This document shows positions 37,736-49,874 of a stretch of 51,243 bases of DNA, piece by piece. The notes beneath the pieces were generated by a model. That model was not told the DNA's origin and made no database searches. It saw nothing but the letters and a program-made list of their open reading frames with translations. Made by a program: the position numbers and the translations under genes. The stretch is from Bacteroidales bacterium (lineage in GTDB: Bacteria > Bacteroidota > Bacteroidia > Bacteroidales > PUMT01): contig SLPB01000139.1 of the NCBI GenBank assembly GCA_007132225.1, positions 1 to 51,243 on the forward strand, read 5' to 3'. The first letter of the stretch is position 1. Each line of letters begins with the position of its first letter.

Positions 37736-37762
37736 AAAACCCCGGTTTGAAACCGGGGTTTT
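37736..37762 (-). terminator. Intrinsic terminator of the rpoB-rpoC-DUF3467 transcript
   Basis: AAAACCCCGGTT (37736-37747), TGA loop, AACCGGGGTTTT (37751-37762): a perfect 12-base-pair stem. On the minus strand it ends in TTTT followed by AAATT. It lies 28 bases past the DUF3467 gene. Confidence 0.85.
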
Positions 37763-37789
37763 AATGCAGTTTTCAGTTAAAACAAATTA

Positions 37790-38119
37790 TTATGCCTGTG
37801 CCGAGGGACCGCCAAAATTCATCGGCATGCCCGTGCTCCCTTTACCTTCAATATTTTTAATTGGTCCATGAACCGATTCGAATTTCTGAACGTTCTCCTT
37901 AAGAGCATGTAAAAGTCTTTTGGCATGTTCAGGTGTAATTATTATCCTGGATTTAACCGAAGCCTTGGCTGTCCCCGGTACTACCCTTACAAAATCCAGC
38001 ACAAATTCGGAGCTGGAGTGGGTAATTACTGCAAGATTCGAATAGGTACCCTGAGCAATATCCTCCTTGAGTTCAATGCTTATCTGATTTTGTTTTTTGG
38101 GTTCATTAGAACTACTCAT
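37790..38119 (-). CDS. DUF3467 protein
   Basis: A 109-residue protein of the DUF3467 family: NQISIELKEDIAQGTYSNLAVITHSSSEFVLDFVRVVPG, then the SRIIITPEHAKRLLHALKENV helix. It ends in a Gly/Met-rich tail. Function is unknown. It sits directly after rpoC, as it often does in Bacteroidetes, and is the last gene before the terminator; so it is probably co-transcribed with RNA polymerase. ATG start. Confidence 0.85.
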   Translation of the reverse strand: MSSSNEPKKQNQISIELKEDIAQGTYSNLAVITHSSSEFVLDFVRVVPGTAKASVKSRIIITPEHAKRLLHALKENVQKFESVHGPIKNIEGKGSTGMPMNFGGPSAQA

Positions 38120-38154
38120 AATAAATCAGGTTAATAAATTAAAAATATTTACTG

Positions 38155-41100
38155 TTATGTAACACGAACATTCCCGGTTTCTTTTTCTTTTTCTGACATA
38201 AGTGATTCGTACTCCTCTTTCGAGCCGACAACAAGTTTACCGAATTCTTTCTGACCTGTCCCGGCAGGTATAAGATGCCCAACAATAACATTCTCTTTAA
38301 GTCCCTCGAGATGATCAATCTTACCATGAATAGCCGCCTCATTAAGCACTTTTGTGGTTTCCTGGAATGACGCTGCAGAAATAAACGATTTTGTCTGCAG
38401 TGCAGCCCTGGTTATACCCTGAAGCACCTGGCTGGAAGTAGATGGTATTGCATCCCTTGAGGTCACAAGTTTAAGGTCCTTTCTCTTCAGCATGGAGTTC
38501 TCATCGCGCAGCTTCCTGGCAGTCACTACCTGTCCGGCTTTCATTGTAGTAGAATCTCCGGGGTCAAGAACAATCTTTTTACCATAGATCCAGTCATTTT
38601 CATCCATGAATGCCCATTTGTCGACTATCTGTTTTTCCAGGAACTTGGTATCGCCGGGATCATCAATTGACACTTTTCTCATCATCTGCCTCACAATAAC
38701 TTCAAAATGCTTGTCATTGATCTTCACTCCCTGGAGACGATAAACCTCCTGTACCTCATTTACAATATATTCCTGCACCTTTGTTGGTCCTTTGATAGTC
38801 AGAATATCTTCAGGAGTAATTGCTCCATCAGATAAAGAGATGCCTGCTTTAACATAGTCACTCTCCTGTACAAGAATCTGTTTTGCCAGAGGAATAAGGT
38901 ATTTTTTGAGTTCTCCGGTTTTAGATTTAATGCTGATCTCCCTGTTACCACGTTTGATTTTCCCAAACTGCACTTCTCCGTCAATCTCACTCACAACTGC
39001 CGGGTTTGAAGGATTCCTGGCTTCAAACAGTTCTGTCACCCGTGGCAGACCACCGGTTATATCACCTGATTTTCCAACTGCCCTGGGTATTTTGACAATT
39101 ATTTCACCAGCCTTTACCAGGGAGTCAGCTGAAACAGACACGTGAGAACCAACAGGCAGGTTATATGACTTTAATATTTCACCTTCATCGCTGATAATCC
39201 TGATCATGGGGTTTTTCGACTTATCACGTGTCTCAATGATAACTTTTTCCGTAAAACCGGTCTGTTCATCCGTCTCTTCCTTATATGTAACCCCTTCTAT
39301 CAGTGCATCAAATTCCACCCTTCCTGTGGATTCGGTTACAATCACTGCATTATATGGATCCCATTCACATATAAGGTCTCCCTTGCTTACATCCGAGCCG
39401 CTCTTAAAGAATAATTTTGCGCCATATGGAATATTTTGGGTAGTCAGGGCGATATTTGTATGCTTATCGATGATACGAAGCTCAGCAAGACGGCTGATAA
39501 CAATATCAACCTTGTTTCCAAGTTCATCAGCCCGTTCAACGGTACGTAGCTCATCTATCTCGGCTATACCATCATACCGTGCATGTATATTTGATTCAGC
39601 AGCAATATTCGATGCTGTACCCCCCACATGGAAAGTCCTTAATGTCAACTGGGTACCGGGTTCACCAATGGACTGAGCAGCTATAACGCCGACTGCTTCA
39701 CCCATCTGGACCATTTTTCCTGTTGCCAGGCTGCGCCCGTAACATTTAGCACAGACACCCTTCTTAGATTCACAGGTGAGGACAGACCGTATTTCTACCT
39801 GCTCAATCGGAGAATCTTCTATTAATGAAGTTATCTCCTCTGTCAGCTCTTCACCAGGAGAAACAATCAGATCACCTGTAAGAGGATGATACACATCATG
39901 TACTGTAGTCCGACCAAGAATACGGTCATACAGGGATTCTACAATTTCTTCATTGTTCTTAATGGCGGTTGCCTGTAATCCCCTCAGTGTTCCGCAATCA
40001 GGCTCTGAAATTATCACATCCTGTGAAACATCAACAAGTCTGCGTGTGAGATAACCAGCATCAGCAGTTTTAAGTGCGGTATCAGCCAGACCTTTTCTTG
40101 CTCCGTGGGTGGATATAAAGTACTCCAGAACCGATAATCCTTCCTTAAAGTTAGATAATATCGGGTTTTCAATGATTTCAGATCCTGCTGAACCGGATTT
40201 CTGAGGCTTGGCCATCAATCCCCTCATACCGGACAACTGCCTGATCTGTTCCTTGGACCCCCTGGCTCCGGAATCCAGCATCATAAATACCGAATTGAAC
40301 CCTTGCTGGTCAGAGATAAGCTGATTCATAAGCGTGTGGGTAAGCTTGGCATTTATATGTGTCCAGATGTCAATTATCTGGTTGTAACGTTCATTATTGG
40401 TGATAAATCCCATATTATAGTTACTGAAAACCTCCTCAACCTGGGCATAACCCTCATTGACAAGTTCTATCTTCTGTTCGGGAACGATTACATCATCAAG
40501 GTTGAAAGAGAGTCCGCCGCGGAACGCCATATCATAACCAAGATTTTTTATCTGATCAAGAAATTTTGCAGTCTTTGCAGTCCCGGTCTTCTTTAAAACC
40601 CGGCCTATAATATCTCTCAGTGACTTTTTCGTAAGGAGCTCATTAATATACCCGACCTTTTCAGGAACAGCCTTATTAAAAATAACCCTTCCAACCGTTG
40701 TTTCAATAATGGAACTTTCACCGGTTTCAATGTCTTTTATCCTGACCTTAATGATTGAATGAAGATCAGCAACTCTTTCATTATACGCTATGATCACCTC
40801 ATCAGGTGAGTAAAAAACCATGTTTTCGCCCTTTACCTGATGAGCCTCTTCGCTTTTCCTGCCCTTTGTAAGATAATAGAGCCCAAGCACCATGTCCTGG
40901 GAAGGAACTGTAATGGGTGCACCATTGGCGGGATTGAGAATATTGTGAGAGGCAAGCATCAATATCTGGGCCTCGAGAATTGCAGCGTTACCCAGTGGCA
41001 GGTGAACCGCCATCTGGTCGCCGTCAAAATCAGCGTTAAAAGCCGTACATACAAGGGGGTGTAACTGAATAGCTTTTCCCTCAATCATCTTTGGCTGGAA

Positions 41101-42444
41101 TGACTGTATACCAAGACGGTGAAGAGTAGGTGCACGGTTTAGCAGTACAGGATGACCCTTAATTACATTTTCAAGTATATCCCAAACAACCGGATCCTTC
41201 CGGTCTACTATTTTTTTAGCTGACTTGACAGTTTTTACTATCCCGCGTTCAATCAGCTTTCGTATAATAAAGGGCTTGTAAAGCTCAGCGGCCATATCTT
41301 TTGGAATGCCGCACTCATGAAGCTCCAGCTCAGGCCCAACAACAATAACAGAACGTGCAGAGTAATCAACACGCTTACCAAGAAGGTTTTGCCTAAATCG
41401 GCCCTGCTTACCTTTAAGACTGTCACTTAAGGACTTAAGGGGTCTGTTGGCATCGGTTTTTACTGCATTGGCCTTTCTGGAATTATCAAATAATGAATCG
41501 ACAGATTCTTGCAACATCCTCTTTTCATTCCTGAGAATGACTTCCGGGGCTTTAATTTCAATAAGTCGTTTAAGTCTGTTATTACGTATGATGACCCTGC
41601 GGTAAAGGTCATTCAGATCTGAGGTTGCAAACCTGCCACCGTCAAGGGGAACAAGGGGGCGCAATTCAGGGGGTATAACAGGAACAACTTTAACCACCAT
41701 CCATTCCGGACGATTTATTCCTTTCGAGGCCCTAAAAGCTTCAACCACCTGGAGCCGTTTAAGAGCCTCATTTTTCCTTTGCTGCGATGTCTCGGTATTT
41801 GCTTTATGACGAAGGAAAAAAGACAGCTCATCCAAATCGATCCTTGAAAGCAATAACAGGAGAGCTTCTGCCCCCATACCGGCAATGAATTTATTCGGAT
41901 CGTCATCTTCAAGATGCTGGTTGTCTTTTGGTAAAGTTTCCATTATATCAAGATATTCCTCTTCAGTAAGAAAATCAAGATATTCAATACCGTCACCCTG
42001 TTTTACTCCGGGACTGATAACTACATACCGTTCATAATATATAATTGATTCAAGTTTCTTGGTAGGAAGCCCCAACAGATAACCTATCTTGTTAGGCAAA
42101 GATTTGAAATACCATATATGAGCAACGGGGACAACCAGATTAAGGTGCCCCATTCGCTCACGGCGGACTTTCTTTTCAGTTACCTCAACGCCACAACGGT
42201 CACAAACTATACCCTTATAACGGATACGTTTGTATTTTCCGCAATGACATTCATAATCCTTTACCGGTCCAAAGATCCTTTCGCAAAACAAACCGTCACG
42301 TTCGGGCTTATAGGTACGGTAATTAATAGTTTCCGGTTTTAACACCTCGCCGCTTGAACGCTCAAGAATCTCCTCGGGTGATGCTAGACCAATAGAGATT
42401 TTTGTAAAACTGCTCTTTACTTTGGTATCTCTTCTGAATGACAT
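38155..42444 (-). CDS. rpoC: RNA polymerase beta' subunit
   Basis: A 1429-residue full-length beta' subunit. The N-terminal zinc ribbon is at C66, C68, C81 and C84; the catalytic NADFDGDQ lies at residues 470-477. The second zinc site uses the ECGTLRG-like DCGTLRG and [13 protein letters not shown] segments. Length and lack of large insertions fit Bacteroidetes. ATG start, 68 bases after rpoB. No intein or frameshift. Confidence 0.98.
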   Translation of the reverse strand: MSFRRDTKVKSSFTKISIGLASPEEILERSSGEVLKPETINYRTYKPERDGLFCERIFGPVKDYECHCGKYKRIRYKGIVCDRCGVEVTEKKVRRERMGHLNLVVPVAHIWYFKSLPNKIGYLLGLPTKKLESIIYYERYVVISPGVKQGDGIEYLDFLTEEEYLDIMETLPKDNQHLEDDDPNKFIAGMGAEALLLLLSRIDLDELSFFLRHKANTETSQQRKNEALKRLQVVEAFRASKGINRPEWMVVKVVPVIPPELRPLVPLDGGRFATSDLNDLYRRVIIRNNRLKRLIEIKAPEVILRNEKRMLQESVDSLFDNSRKANAVKTDANRPLKSLSDSLKGKQGRFRQNLLGKRVDYSARSVIVVGPELELHECGIPKDMAAELYKPFIIRKLIERGIVKTVKSAKKIVDRKDPVVWDILENVIKGHPVLLNRAPTLHRLGIQSFQPKMIEGKAIQLHPLVCTAFNADFDGDQMAVHLPLGNAAILEAQILMLASHNILNPANGAPITVPSQDMVLGLYYLTKGRKSEEAHQVKGENMVFYSPDEVIIAYNERVADLHSIIKVRIKDIETGESSIIETTVGRVIFNKAVPEKVGYINELLTKKSLRDIIGRVLKKTGTAKTAKFLDQIKNLGYDMAFRGGLSFNLDDVIVPEQKIELVNEGYAQVEEVFSNYNMGFITNNERYNQIIDIWTHINAKLTHTLMNQLISDQQGFNSVFMMLDSGARGSKEQIRQLSGMRGLMAKPQKSGSAGSEIIENPILSNFKEGLSVLEYFISTHGARKGLADTALKTADAGYLTRRLVDVSQDVIISEPDCGTLRGLQATAIKNNEEIVESLYDRILGRTTVHDVYHPLTGDLIVSPGEELTEEITSLIEDSPIEQVEIRSVLTCESKKGVCAKCYGRSLATGKMVQMGEAVGVIAAQSIGEPGTQLTLRTFHVGGTASNIAAESNIHARYDGIAEIDELRTVERADELGNKVDIVISRLAELRIIDKHTNIALTTQNIPYGAKLFFKSGSDVSKGDLICEWDPYNAVIVTESTGRVEFDALIEGVTYKEETDEQTGFTEKVIIETRDKSKNPMIRIISDEGEILKSYNLPVGSHVSVSADSLVKAGEIIVKIPRAVGKSGDITGGLPRVTELFEARNPSNPAVVSEIDGEVQFGKIKRGNREISIKSKTGELKKYLIPLAKQILVQESDYVKAGISLSDGAITPEDILTIKGPTKVQEYIVNEVQEVYRLQGVKINDKHFEVIVRQMMRKVSIDDPGDTKFLEKQIVDKWAFMDENDWIYGKKIVLDPGDSTTMKAGQVVTARKLRDENSMLKRKDLKLVTSRDAIPSTSSQVLQGITRAALQTKSFISAASFQETTKVLNEAAIHGKIDHLEGLKENVIVGHLIPAGTGQKEFGKLVVGSKEEYESLMSEKEKETGNVRVT

Positions 42445-42512
42445 ATATTTAAAAATTAATTAATTATGCAACTAAATACCGGTTTTATTAACCGGCAGTA
42501 ATAATAAACGTA

Positions 42513-45500
42513 TTAAACCATATTAATACTCAACCCAAGTCCACGAAGCTCGTGAAGCAATACATTAAGGGATTCGGGTATACCTGCCTGAGGCATGGGA
42601 TCTCCTTTTACGATGGTTTCGTATGCTTTGGCACGTCCAACAACATCATCAGATTTAATGGTTAGAATCTCCTGGAGAATATGTGATGCACCAAATGCTT
42701 CAAGAGCCCACACTTCCATTTCTCCAAAACGCTGACCTCCGAACTGTGCCTTACCACCAAGTGGCTGCTGGGTAATAAGGGAGTATGGACCAATTGAACG
42801 GGCATGCATTTTATCATCAACCATATGACCAAGTTTCATCATATAAATTACACCTACTGTGCCGGGTTGATCAAACCGTTCTCCTGTACCGCCGTCATAA
42901 AGATAGGTCTTGCCAAAATCAGGTAGTCCGGCTTTCCTTGTGTATTCAGTTATCTGTTCAATCTTTGCGCCATCAAATATGGGGGTTGCAAAATTCAAAC
43001 CCAGTTCTTCACCGGCCCAGCCAAGGACAGTTTCATATATCTGTCCGAGATTCATCCTTGAAGGAACGCCAAGAGGGTTAAGAACGATATCCACTGGAGT
43101 TCCGTCTTCCAGGAAAGGCATATCTTCCTGACGAACTATTTTGGAAACAATACCTTTGTTACCGTGCCTTCCTGCCATTTTATCACCAACCTTTATTTTA
43201 CGTTTTTTGGCAATATGCACCTTGGCCATTTGAACAATGCCGGCAGGTAACTCATCTCCAATGGTAAGATTGTACTTTTTCCTCTTATATACAGCGTCAA
43301 GTTCTTTATTTTTCAAAATATAATTCTGAAGAAGCTTTTTCACGGTTTCATTACGCTCCTTGTCCGTTGTCCACTTATTTGGATTGACATTCATAAAGTC
43401 AATTTCCTGCAGCTGTTTTTGTGTAAACTTGACACCCTTGGGCACAACTTCCACGTTGAGGTAGTTTTTAACCCCCTGTGAAGTTCTCCCGTTAACAAGA
43501 ATAAACAATTTATCAATAAGTTTGCCGGTCAGATCTTCAATTTTCCGTTCAAACTCCTGATCCAGTTTATTAAGATCAGACTTTTCAGTAAGCTTAATCT
43601 TTTTGTCTTTAACAGATCTTGAAAACAACTTCTTATCGATAATAACGCCGTGTAATGAAGGAGATGCCTTCAATGATGCATCCTTAACATCACCCGCCTT
43701 ATCGCCGAAAATAGCCCGAAGGAGCTTTTCTTCAGGAGAAGGGTCAGACTCACCCTTGGGAGTGATCTTGCCAATAAGTATATCCCCGGGATTAACCTCG
43801 GCTCCAATGCGTATTATACCATTCTCATCAAGATCTTTTGTAGCTTCTTCACTGACATTGGGTATATCTGAAGTTAATTCTTCCATGCCACGTTTAGTAT
43901 CGCGTACTTCAAGCACATATTCATCAACATGTATTGATGTGAAAAAATCTTCTCTCACAAGCCGTTCACTAACAACAATAGCATCCTCAAAGTTGTATCC
44001 TTTCCATGGCATAAACGCCACTTTTAAATTTCGTCCCAGAGCGAGCTCTCCATTCTGGGTCCCATAACCTTCTGTCAGAATCTGTCCTTTCTGAATCCTG
44101 TCTCCAGCCCTGACAATTGGTTTCAGGGTAAGAACAGTATTCTGATTTGTCTTTTTGAATTTTGGCAGTTGATATCTTTTAACTTCAGGATCGAAACTTA
44201 CAAACTGTTCTTTATCGGACCGGGTATACCTGACAAGTATCTCTTCGGAATCAACATACTCAACAACACCATCACCTTCGGCAATCAAAAGCACACGTGA
44301 GTCAGCTGCGACCTTTGCCTCCAGACCCGTCCCAACAACAGGAGCCGCCGGATTAAGTAGGGGCACTGCCTGTCTCATCATATTTGATCCCATAAGTGCA
44401 CGGTTGGCATCATCATGCTCCAGAAACGGAATCAGGGATGCTGCAATAGAGGCAATCTGATTGGGTGCCACATCCATTAGTTCCACCTTATCCCATTCGG
44501 AAAGTGGAAAATCACCGTTAAATCTTGCTTTTATCTTTTGGCTGACAAAAGTACCATCATCATTCAACAGTGCATTTGCCTGGGCAATAATCTTCGCCTC
44601 TTCCTCCTCGGCACTGAGATAAATTATATCATTCGGGTCAAGATTCACTTTCCCGGTATCTACCTTACGATAGGGTGTTTCGATAAAACCAAGGTCATTG
44701 ATCTTGGCATAAACACACAGTGAGGAAATAAGTCCGATATTCGGTCCTTCCGGAGTTTCTATCGGGCAAAGCCTTCCGTAATGTGTATAATGGACATCCC
44801 TTACCTCAAAACCTGCACGCTCACGCGACAAGCCTCCGGGTCCAAGTGCAGACATTCTTCGCTTATGAGTCATCTCAGCCAGGGGGTTAGTCTGGTCCAT
44901 AAACTGTGATAACTGGTTAGTCCCGAAAAACGAATTAATAACCGATGAAAGAGTTTTTGAGTTGATAAGGTCAATGGGAGTAAAAACTTCATTATCCCTT
45001 ACATTCATCCGCTCCCGTATAGTACGGGCCATCCGTGCCAGTCCAACACCAAACTGATTTGCCATCTGCTCACCGACAGTCCTTACCCGGCGGTTGCTCA
45101 GGTGGTCAATATCATCAACATCTGTCTTGGAATTGATCAGCTCAATGAGGTATTTAATAATGCTTATAATATCTGCCCTGGTAAGCACCTTGGTATCAAC
45201 ATCAGTATCAAGACTAAGTTTCTTGTTTATCCTGTAGCGGCCAACATCTCCAAGATCATACCGCTTATCTGAAAAGAAAAGTTTCTCAATAACATCACGG
45301 GCTGTTGTTTCATCGGGTGGTTCGGAATTTCTAAGTTGACGGTATATATGAAGCACAGCTTCTTTTTCGGAGTTACACGGATCTTTTTGCAAAGTATTGT
45401 AAATGATTGCAAAATCAGCCAGGTTCTGATTTTCCTTATTCAGAAGGATAGTCTGGACTCCGGAGTCAATAATTTCATCAATGTGTTCATTCTCAAGAAC

Positions 45501-46328
45501 TGTCTCCCTGTCTATAATAACTTCGTTACGTTCTATGGAAACAACCTCCCCTGTATCTTCATCCACAAAATCTTCAATCCAGGACTTAAGCACACGGGCA
45601 GCAAGCTTTCTTCCAACCACCTTTTTAAGTGCTGTTTTCGAAACTTTTATCTCATCAGCAAGATCAAATATCTCAAGAATATCTTTATCGCTTTCAAAAC
45701 CAATGGCACGCAGAAGTGTAGTGACAGGTAATTTCTTTTTCCTGTCAATATATGCATACATTACGTTATTGATATCAGTCGCAAACTCGATCCACGATCC
45801 CTTAAAAGGTATTACACGTGCTGAATAAAGTTTGGTGCCATTGGCATGAATACTCTGACCAAAGAATACCCCGGGCGAACGGTGCAACTGCGAAACAATA
45901 ACCCTCTCGGCCCCGTTTATAACAAAAGTACCCCGGTTAGTCATATAAGGTACAGTTCCAAGATAAACATCAGATATCACGGTATCAAAATCTTCATGTT
46001 CAGGATCAGTACAGTATAGCTTAAGCTTAGCCTTAAGAGGTACACTGTGGGATAATCCCCTTTCAATACACTCTTCTATTGAGTACCGGGGAGGGTCAAT
46101 GAAATAATCAATAAATTCCAGTACAAAATTGTTCCTGGTATCACTTATTGGGAAATTTTCATTAAAAACCTTAAATAAACCTTCATTTTTTCGATTCTCC
46201 GGGGACGTCCCCATTTGAAAGAAATCGGTAAATGATTTGAGCTGGATCTCCAGGAAATCGGGATAATCCAGTTGAATTTTAGAGGATGAAAAATTTATCC
46301 TTTTACTTCCAGTATTAGTTGCGTACAT
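42513..46328 (-). CDS. rpoB: RNA polymerase beta subunit
   Basis: A 1271-residue full-length beta subunit. The rifampicin region reads [26 protein letters not shown], with the sensitive-type residues. The C-terminal [15 protein letters not shown] and [21 protein letters not shown] regions are intact. I start at the ATG at 46328 ([17 protein letters not shown]), because the frame before it offers only TTG at 46337. A possible attenuator hairpin lies between rplL and this gene. Confidence 0.98.
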   Translation of the reverse strand: MYATNTGSKRINFSSSKIQLDYPDFLEIQLKSFTDFFQMGTSPENRKNEGLFKVFNENFPISDTRNNFVLEFIDYFIDPPRYSIEECIERGLSHSVPLKAKLKLYCTDPEHEDFDTVISDVYLGTVPYMTNRGTFVINGAERVIVSQLHRSPGVFFGQSIHANGTKLYSARVIPFKGSWIEFATDINNVMYAYIDRKKKLPVTTLLRAIGFESDKDILEIFDLADEIKVSKTALKKVVGRKLAARVLKSWIEDFVDEDTGEVVSIERNEVIIDRETVLENEHIDEIIDSGVQTILLNKENQNLADFAIIYNTLQKDPCNSEKEAVLHIYRQLRNSEPPDETTARDVIEKLFFSDKRYDLGDVGRYRINKKLSLDTDVDTKVLTRADIISIIKYLIELINSKTDVDDIDHLSNRRVRTVGEQMANQFGVGLARMARTIRERMNVRDNEVFTPIDLINSKTLSSVINSFFGTNQLSQFMDQTNPLAEMTHKRRMSALGPGGLSRERAGFEVRDVHYTHYGRLCPIETPEGPNIGLISSLCVYAKINDLGFIETPYRKVDTGKVNLDPNDIIYLSAEEEEAKIIAQANALLNDDGTFVSQKIKARFNGDFPLSEWDKVELMDVAPNQIASIAASLIPFLEHDDANRALMGSNMMRQAVPLLNPAAPVVGTGLEAKVAADSRVLLIAEGDGVVEYVDSEEILVRYTRSDKEQFVSFDPEVKRYQLPKFKKTNQNTVLTLKPIVRAGDRIQKGQILTEGYGTQNGELALGRNLKVAFMPWKGYNFEDAIVVSERLVREDFFTSIHVDEYVLEVRDTKRGMEELTSDIPNVSEEATKDLDENGIIRIGAEVNPGDILIGKITPKGESDPSPEEKLLRAIFGDKAGDVKDASLKASPSLHGVIIDKKLFSRSVKDKKIKLTEKSDLNKLDQEFERKIEDLTGKLIDKLFILVNGRTSQGVKNYLNVEVVPKGVKFTQKQLQEIDFMNVNPNKWTTDKERNETVKKLLQNYILKNKELDAVYKRKKYNLTIGDELPAGIVQMAKVHIAKKRKIKVGDKMAGRHGNKGIVSKIVRQEDMPFLEDGTPVDIVLNPLGVPSRMNLGQIYETVLGWAGEELGLNFATPIFDGAKIEQITEYTRKAGLPDFGKTYLYDGGTGERFDQPGTVGVIYMMKLGHMVDDKMHARSIGPYSLITQQPLGGKAQFGGQRFGEMEVWALEAFGASHILQEILTIKSDDVVGRAKAYETIVKGDPMPQAGIPESLNVLLHELRGLGLSINMV

Positions 46329-46376
46329 TGTATACAAGATATTAAATGAAGCTAAACAATAATAACGTAAAAAGGC

Positions 46377-46401
46377 TTAGAACCTTGTCTCAAGATTCTA
46401 A
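46377..46401 (-). terminator. Attenuator-like terminator between rplL and rpoB
   Basis: TTAGAA-C-CTTG (46377-46387), TCT loop, CAAG-A-TTCTAA (46391-46401), one C/A mismatch. On the minus strand it is followed by GCCTTTTTACG. Its place between rplL and rpoB is the same as the attenuator known in E. coli, where partial termination lowers rpoBC relative to the ribosomal protein genes. Confidence 0.65.
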
Positions 46402-46432
46402 ACCCCTGAATACCACTGATTTCTGGCTAATA

Positions 46433-46807
46433 CTATTTAAGTTCAACTTCTGCTCCTGCTTCTTCAAGTTGTGATTTAAGTGACTCGGCTTCTTCTTTGG
46501 AAACTCCTTCTTTTACAGCCTTTGGTACACTGTCAACCAATTCCTTTGCTTCTTTCAGGCCGAGTCCTGTTAGTTCTTTAACTAATTTAACTATCTGCAG
46601 CTTGGCACCACCTGGCGCTGTAAGAATAACATCAAATTGTGTTTGTTCTGCGGCCGCAGCACCTTCACCTTCAGCGGGACCCGCAACTGCAACTGCAGCT
46701 GCAGCAGGCTCAATACCATATTCATCTTTAAGTATCTGAGCCAGTTCATTAACTTCTTTTACAGTCAAATTAACCAATTGTTCTGCAAACGTTTTTAAAT
46801 CTGCCAT
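46433..46807 (-). CDS. rplL: Ribosomal protein bL12 (L7/L12)
   Basis: A 124-residue acidic stalk protein. Its parts are an N-terminal dimerisation part ([28 protein letters not shown]), an Ala-rich hinge ([21 protein letters not shown]), and a C-terminal factor-binding domain ([35 protein letters not shown]). ATG start. It follows rplJ with a 114-base gap. Confidence 0.98.
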   Translation of the reverse strand: MADLKTFAEQLVNLTVKEVNELAQILKDEYGIEPAAAAVAVAGPAEGEGAAAAEQTQFDVILTAPGGAKLQIVKLVKELTGLGLKEAKELVDSVPKAVKEGVSKEEAESLKSQLEEAGAEVELK

Positions 46808-46921
46808 TTTTAGTAAATTTTAATTTTGATTGTTCTAATTTTTATTTTTCTTTTTCACCTGTTAATATTTTCTTAATCAAGGCCAGATGTTACACCTTAA
46901 CCCTTTACCCTGTCAAAACTT

Positions 46922-47443
46922 TTAAGCGGGTCTTTCGGATAATGTTTTTACAATCCCAGCCAGCTTTCCCCCACCTGATTGAAGTGAAGAGATAACATTT
47001 TTCGCAGGCGACTGAAGTATCATGACTATATCGCCAATCAGTTCTTCGCGGGACTTCAGTTTTGAAAGAACTTCTACCTGGTCATCGCCAAAATATAAGG
47101 ATTGTTCAACATAAGCAGCCTTAAGTACAGGCCTTTCTTTATTCTTACGGAATTCCTTAATAAGCTTTGCAGGAAGATTAGCGTTTTCTGAAAACATAAC
47201 TGATGTTGATTCTTTCAACACATCGTAAAGGTCTTCATGATTTTTCTCAGATTGTTCAAAAGCTTTTTTGAGCAAGGTATTTTTCACCACAATGAGATTA
47301 ATGTCTTTATCAAAACACTTCCTTCTCAACATGCTGGTATCCGGGGCATTGAGCCCGGATATATCTGTCAGGTAAAAATGATCATACCTGTTTAGCTTCT
47401 CGGTCAGCTCCTGAATAATCACGTTCTTGTCTTCTCGTTTCAT
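46922..47443 (-). CDS. rplJ: Ribosomal protein uL10
   Basis: A 173-residue stalk base protein: N-terminal KNVIIQELTEKLNRYDHFYLTDISGL and NLIVVKNTLLKKAFE (rRNA-binding domain), then a C-terminal helix for bL12 dimers. ATG start. It is preceded by an unusually wide 265-base gap that probably holds its leader. Confidence 0.97.
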   Translation of the reverse strand: MKREDKNVIIQELTEKLNRYDHFYLTDISGLNAPDTSMLRRKCFDKDINLIVVKNTLLKKAFEQSEKNHEDLYDVLKESTSVMFSENANLPAKLIKEFRKNKERPVLKAAYVEQSLYFGDDQVEVLSKLKSREELIGDIVMILQSPAKNVISSLQSGGGKLAGIVKTLSERPA

Positions 47444-47708
47444 TATTTTTAGTTACGGTTATCAGTTTACATTCGGATAATCAGCTCCGGACAATATTTG
47501 TCATACAAAACTTACCCTATATAAGCATCCATATTTTAAAAACAGTCACATCTGATAAATATTGTAACATTGATCACACTGCGAATTGAATTGAATGTCA
47601 TTATTTCAGGTTCGTTAAATAGGATTGAATTGATCTGGTTTATTTAAAAACTAACTGTGCTGTTCATGCTTCCTTCCCGGATTAAAGGACGGAAATTCAC
47701 AAAAGTTG
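47444..47708 (-). promoter_or_regulatory. Candidate uL10 leader region between rplA and rplJ
   Basis: A 265-base gap in an otherwise dense ribosomal protein operon. In many bacteria the uL10-bL12 complex binds the rplJ leader RNA and represses translation; the place and length fit. I could not match it base by base to the known leader consensus, so this is a positional inference. It may also hold an internal promoter. Confidence 0.35.
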
Positions 47709-48401
47709 CTAATCAGTTGATTTTGGATCAATCTTCAAACCGGGACTCATAGTACTTGAAAGGTAAATGCTTTTTATATAAGTGCCTTTGGCTGAAGAAG
47801 GCTTAAGTTTGACAATAGTCTGGATAAACTCCCTGGCATTTTCAACAAGTTTGGAAGTTTCAAAAGACACCTTCCCAATAGAGGTGTGAACTATACCAAA
47901 CTTATCAACCTTAAAATCAATCTTTCCTGCCTTAACTTCCTCCACAGCCTTACCGACCTCCATTGTAACGGTTCCGCTTTTTGGATTGGGCATGAGTCCG
48001 CGGGGACCCAGTATTCTACCCAACTGGCCAACCTTGGCCATTACAGACGGCATGGTAATAATCACATCCACATCTGTCCAGCCACCCTTGATTTTCTCAA
48101 CATATTCTTCAAGACCAACATAATCAGCCCCGGCAGCTTTAGCTTCTTCCTCCTTGTCAGGTGTACATAAAACCAGAGCCCTGATCTGCTTACCAGTGCC
48201 ATGCGGGAGTGTAACAACCCCTCTTACCATCTGGTTGGCTTTTCTTGGATCAACCCCCAGGCGAATGTCAATATCAACCGATGCATCAAAACTGGAAGAA
48301 GTAATTTCCTTTACAGTCTCTAATGCCTCGCTTAACTTATACAATTTACCCGGTTCAATCTTTTCCAGAGCTGCTTTTCTATTTTTTGTAAGTTTAGTCA
48401 T
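47709..48401 (-). CDS. rplA: Ribosomal protein uL1
   Basis: A 230-residue protein of normal length. Markers are [63 protein letters not shown] and the C-terminal [21 protein letters not shown] start. It lies 18 bases after rplK; the two form a unit that uL1 usually represses. Confidence 0.98.
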   Translation of the reverse strand: MTKLTKNRKAALEKIEPGKLYKLSEALETVKEITSSSFDASVDIDIRLGVDPRKANQMVRGVVTLPHGTGKQIRALVLCTPDKEEEAKAAGADYVGLEEYVEKIKGGWTDVDVIITMPSVMAKVGQLGRILGPRGLMPNPKSGTVTMEVGKAVEEVKAGKIDFKVDKFGIVHTSIGKVSFETSKLVENAREFIQTIVKLKPSSAKGTYIKSIYLSSTMSPGLKIDPKSTD

Positions 48402-48419
48402 TATTCATACATGTATTTA

Positions 48420-48863
48420 TCAATTAGCAAAAGGGGCAGCACCTTTAACGGTTATCCCCATACTTCTGGCTGTACCGGCTACCATCTTCATTGCCGACTC
48501 AACAGTGAAGGCATTTAGATCAGTCATTTTGTCCTCAGCAATCTGTTTTACCTGTTCCCATGTCACAGCAGCCACCTTAATGGTGTTAGGTTCGGATGAA
48601 CCTTTCTTCAATTTGGAGGCTTCCATCAACTGTGTTGCTACCGGTGGTGTTTTTACAACAAAATCAAATGATTTGTCTGTATAAACATTAATGATAACAG
48701 GTAACAGTTTTCCGGCGCTTGACTGGGTTCTTGCATTGAATTGCTTGCAAAACTCCATGATATTGACCCCTTTGGCACCCAACGCAGGGCCTACAGGAGG
48801 AGAAGGATTTGCAGCACCACCTCTGATTTGCAATTTAATTAGTCCAGCAACTTGTTTTGCCAT
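48420..48863 (-). CDS. rplK: Ribosomal protein uL11
   Basis: A 147-residue protein with the N-terminal [34 protein letters not shown] (the proline-rich thiostrepton-site region) and the C-terminal rRNA-binding half ending in [13 protein letters not shown] start. Follows nusG with a 113-base gap. Confidence 0.98.
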   Translation of the reverse strand: MAKQVAGLIKLQIRGGAANPSPPVGPALGAKGVNIMEFCKQFNARTQSSAGKLLPVIINVYTDKSFDFVVKTPPVATQLMEASKLKKGSSEPNTIKVAAVTWEQVKQIAEDKMTDLNAFTVESAMKMVAGTARSMGITVKGAAPFAN

Positions 48864-48976
48864 AATTATAACTATTTACTTTTAATGCGACAGTTAATTT
48901 TTGGAAGCGATTCTATAACTATCATTAATATATGAAAGGATGCGTAACAGTTTCTTTTTTATGCTGCATAGCACAG

Positions 48977-49522
48977 CTATTCTTTTTCAACCTGTAAAAA
49001 ACTAAGTTCAAGAGGAGTCTTACGTCCAAAAATCTTAACCATAACCTTTAACTTTTTTTTCTCCTCATTGACCTCTTCAATAATTCCTGAAAAACTATTG
49101 AAAGGTCCGTCAATAACTTTTACTGTTTCTCCAACAAAGAAAGGTATATTTAACTCCTCTTCACTCGCGGCAAGTTCATCAACTTTCCCAAGTATACGGT
49201 TAACCTCAGATTGCCTGAGAGGAGCAGGTTCCTCACCCTTACTTCCAAGGAAACCAATAACATTTGGAATATTTTGAAGTATATGGGGAATTTCTCCTGC
49301 CAGAACTGCTTCAATAAGAACATAACCGGGGAAAAAATTACGTTCCTTGCTGATCTTTTTTCCGCTGCGTATCTTATAGACTTTTTCGGTTGGTATAAGT
49401 ACCTGGGAAATATATTCCTTAAGGTCCAGGCGATTAATTTCACTTTCAATATACTCCTTGACCTTCTTCTCTTTACCTCCGATAGCTCTGAGTACGTACC
49501 ATTTTTTTATGTTCTCACTCAT
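48977..49522 (-). CDS. nusG: Transcription elongation factor NusG
   Basis: A 181-residue factor with an N-terminal NGN domain ([29 protein letters not shown]) and a C-terminal KOW domain ([26 protein letters not shown]). The open frame begins earlier, at 49594, but that lead is not NusG-like; the ATG at 49522 gives the normal [13 protein letters not shown] start and sits 13 bases after secE. Confidence 0.96.
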   Translation of the reverse strand: MSENIKKWYVLRAIGGKEKKVKEYIESEINRLDLKEYISQVLIPTEKVYKIRSGKKISKERNFFPGYVLIEAVLAGEIPHILQNIPNVIGFLGSKGEEPAPLRQSEVNRILGKVDELAASEEELNIPFFVGETVKVIDGPFNSFSGIIEEVNEEKKKLKVMVKIFGRKTPLELSFLQVEKE

Positions 49523-49535
49523 TAGAATTCCTGCA

Positions 49536-49727
49536 TTAATAGAACAGACTGTAAACCCCTTCCATGAAATTTTCAAAAACAGTGTCCATTCCAAAGATTA
49601 TCAGTGCGATGATAAAAGAGGCTATCATTACCACAACGGCAGAGTTCTGTAGCTCAGCCATTGTTGGCCATGACACTTTATGCACAAGTTCCGTAAAAGC
49701 TTCCTGAAAATAATTTATAATTCTCAT
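49536..49727 (-). CDS. secE: Preprotein translocase subunit SecE
   Basis: A 63-residue single-span SecE of the short bacterial type: an amphipathic [21 protein letters not shown] (the conserved VSWP), then one membrane segment ([22 protein letters not shown]). The frame is open further upstream to 49772, but that part lies in tRNA-Trp; the ATG at 49727 ([11 protein letters not shown]) is the real start. Confidence 0.95.
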   Translation of the reverse strand: MRIINYFQEAFTELVHKVSWPTMAELQNSAVVVMIASFIIALIIFGMDTVFENFMEGVYSLFY

Positions 49728-49741
49728 ATTGAAAAAATTAG

Positions 49742-49814
49742 CACGGGTGGAGAGACTCGAACTCCCAGCCAACGGTTTTGGAGACCGCTACTCTACCAAT
49801 TGAGCTACACCCGT
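49742..49814 (-). tRNA. tRNA-Trp (CCA)
   Basis: A 73-base cloverleaf: acceptor ACGGGTG/CACCCGT, D arm GCTCAATTGGTAGAGT, anticodon stem GCGGT/ACCGT with loop CTCCAAA (anticodon CCA), T arm with GTTCGAGT, discriminator G. CCA end not encoded. Lies between tuf and secE, its usual place in Bacteroidetes. Confidence 0.97.
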
Positions 49815-49827
49815 GTCTGGAGTGCGA

Positions 49828-49862
49828 AAAGGCATAACTTCCCGTGAAATTATAATGCCTTT
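49828..49862 (-). terminator. Weak terminator or processing hairpin after tuf
   Basis: AAAGGCAT (49828-49835) pairs with ATGCCTTT (49855-49862). On the minus strand the stem ends in CCTTTTCGC. It lies 12 bases after the tuf stop and 13 bases before tRNA-Trp, and may separate the two. Confidence 0.45.
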
Positions 49863-49874
49863 AAGTATTTCATT

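Noticed and set aside
42479-42495. Hairpin CCGGTT/AACCGG between rpoB and rpoC as a terminator
   Set aside because: The stem is only six base pairs and no T-run follows on the minus strand.
48154-48684. 176-residue plus-strand frame across rplA and rplK
   Set aside because: Antisense shadow of two ribosomal protein genes.
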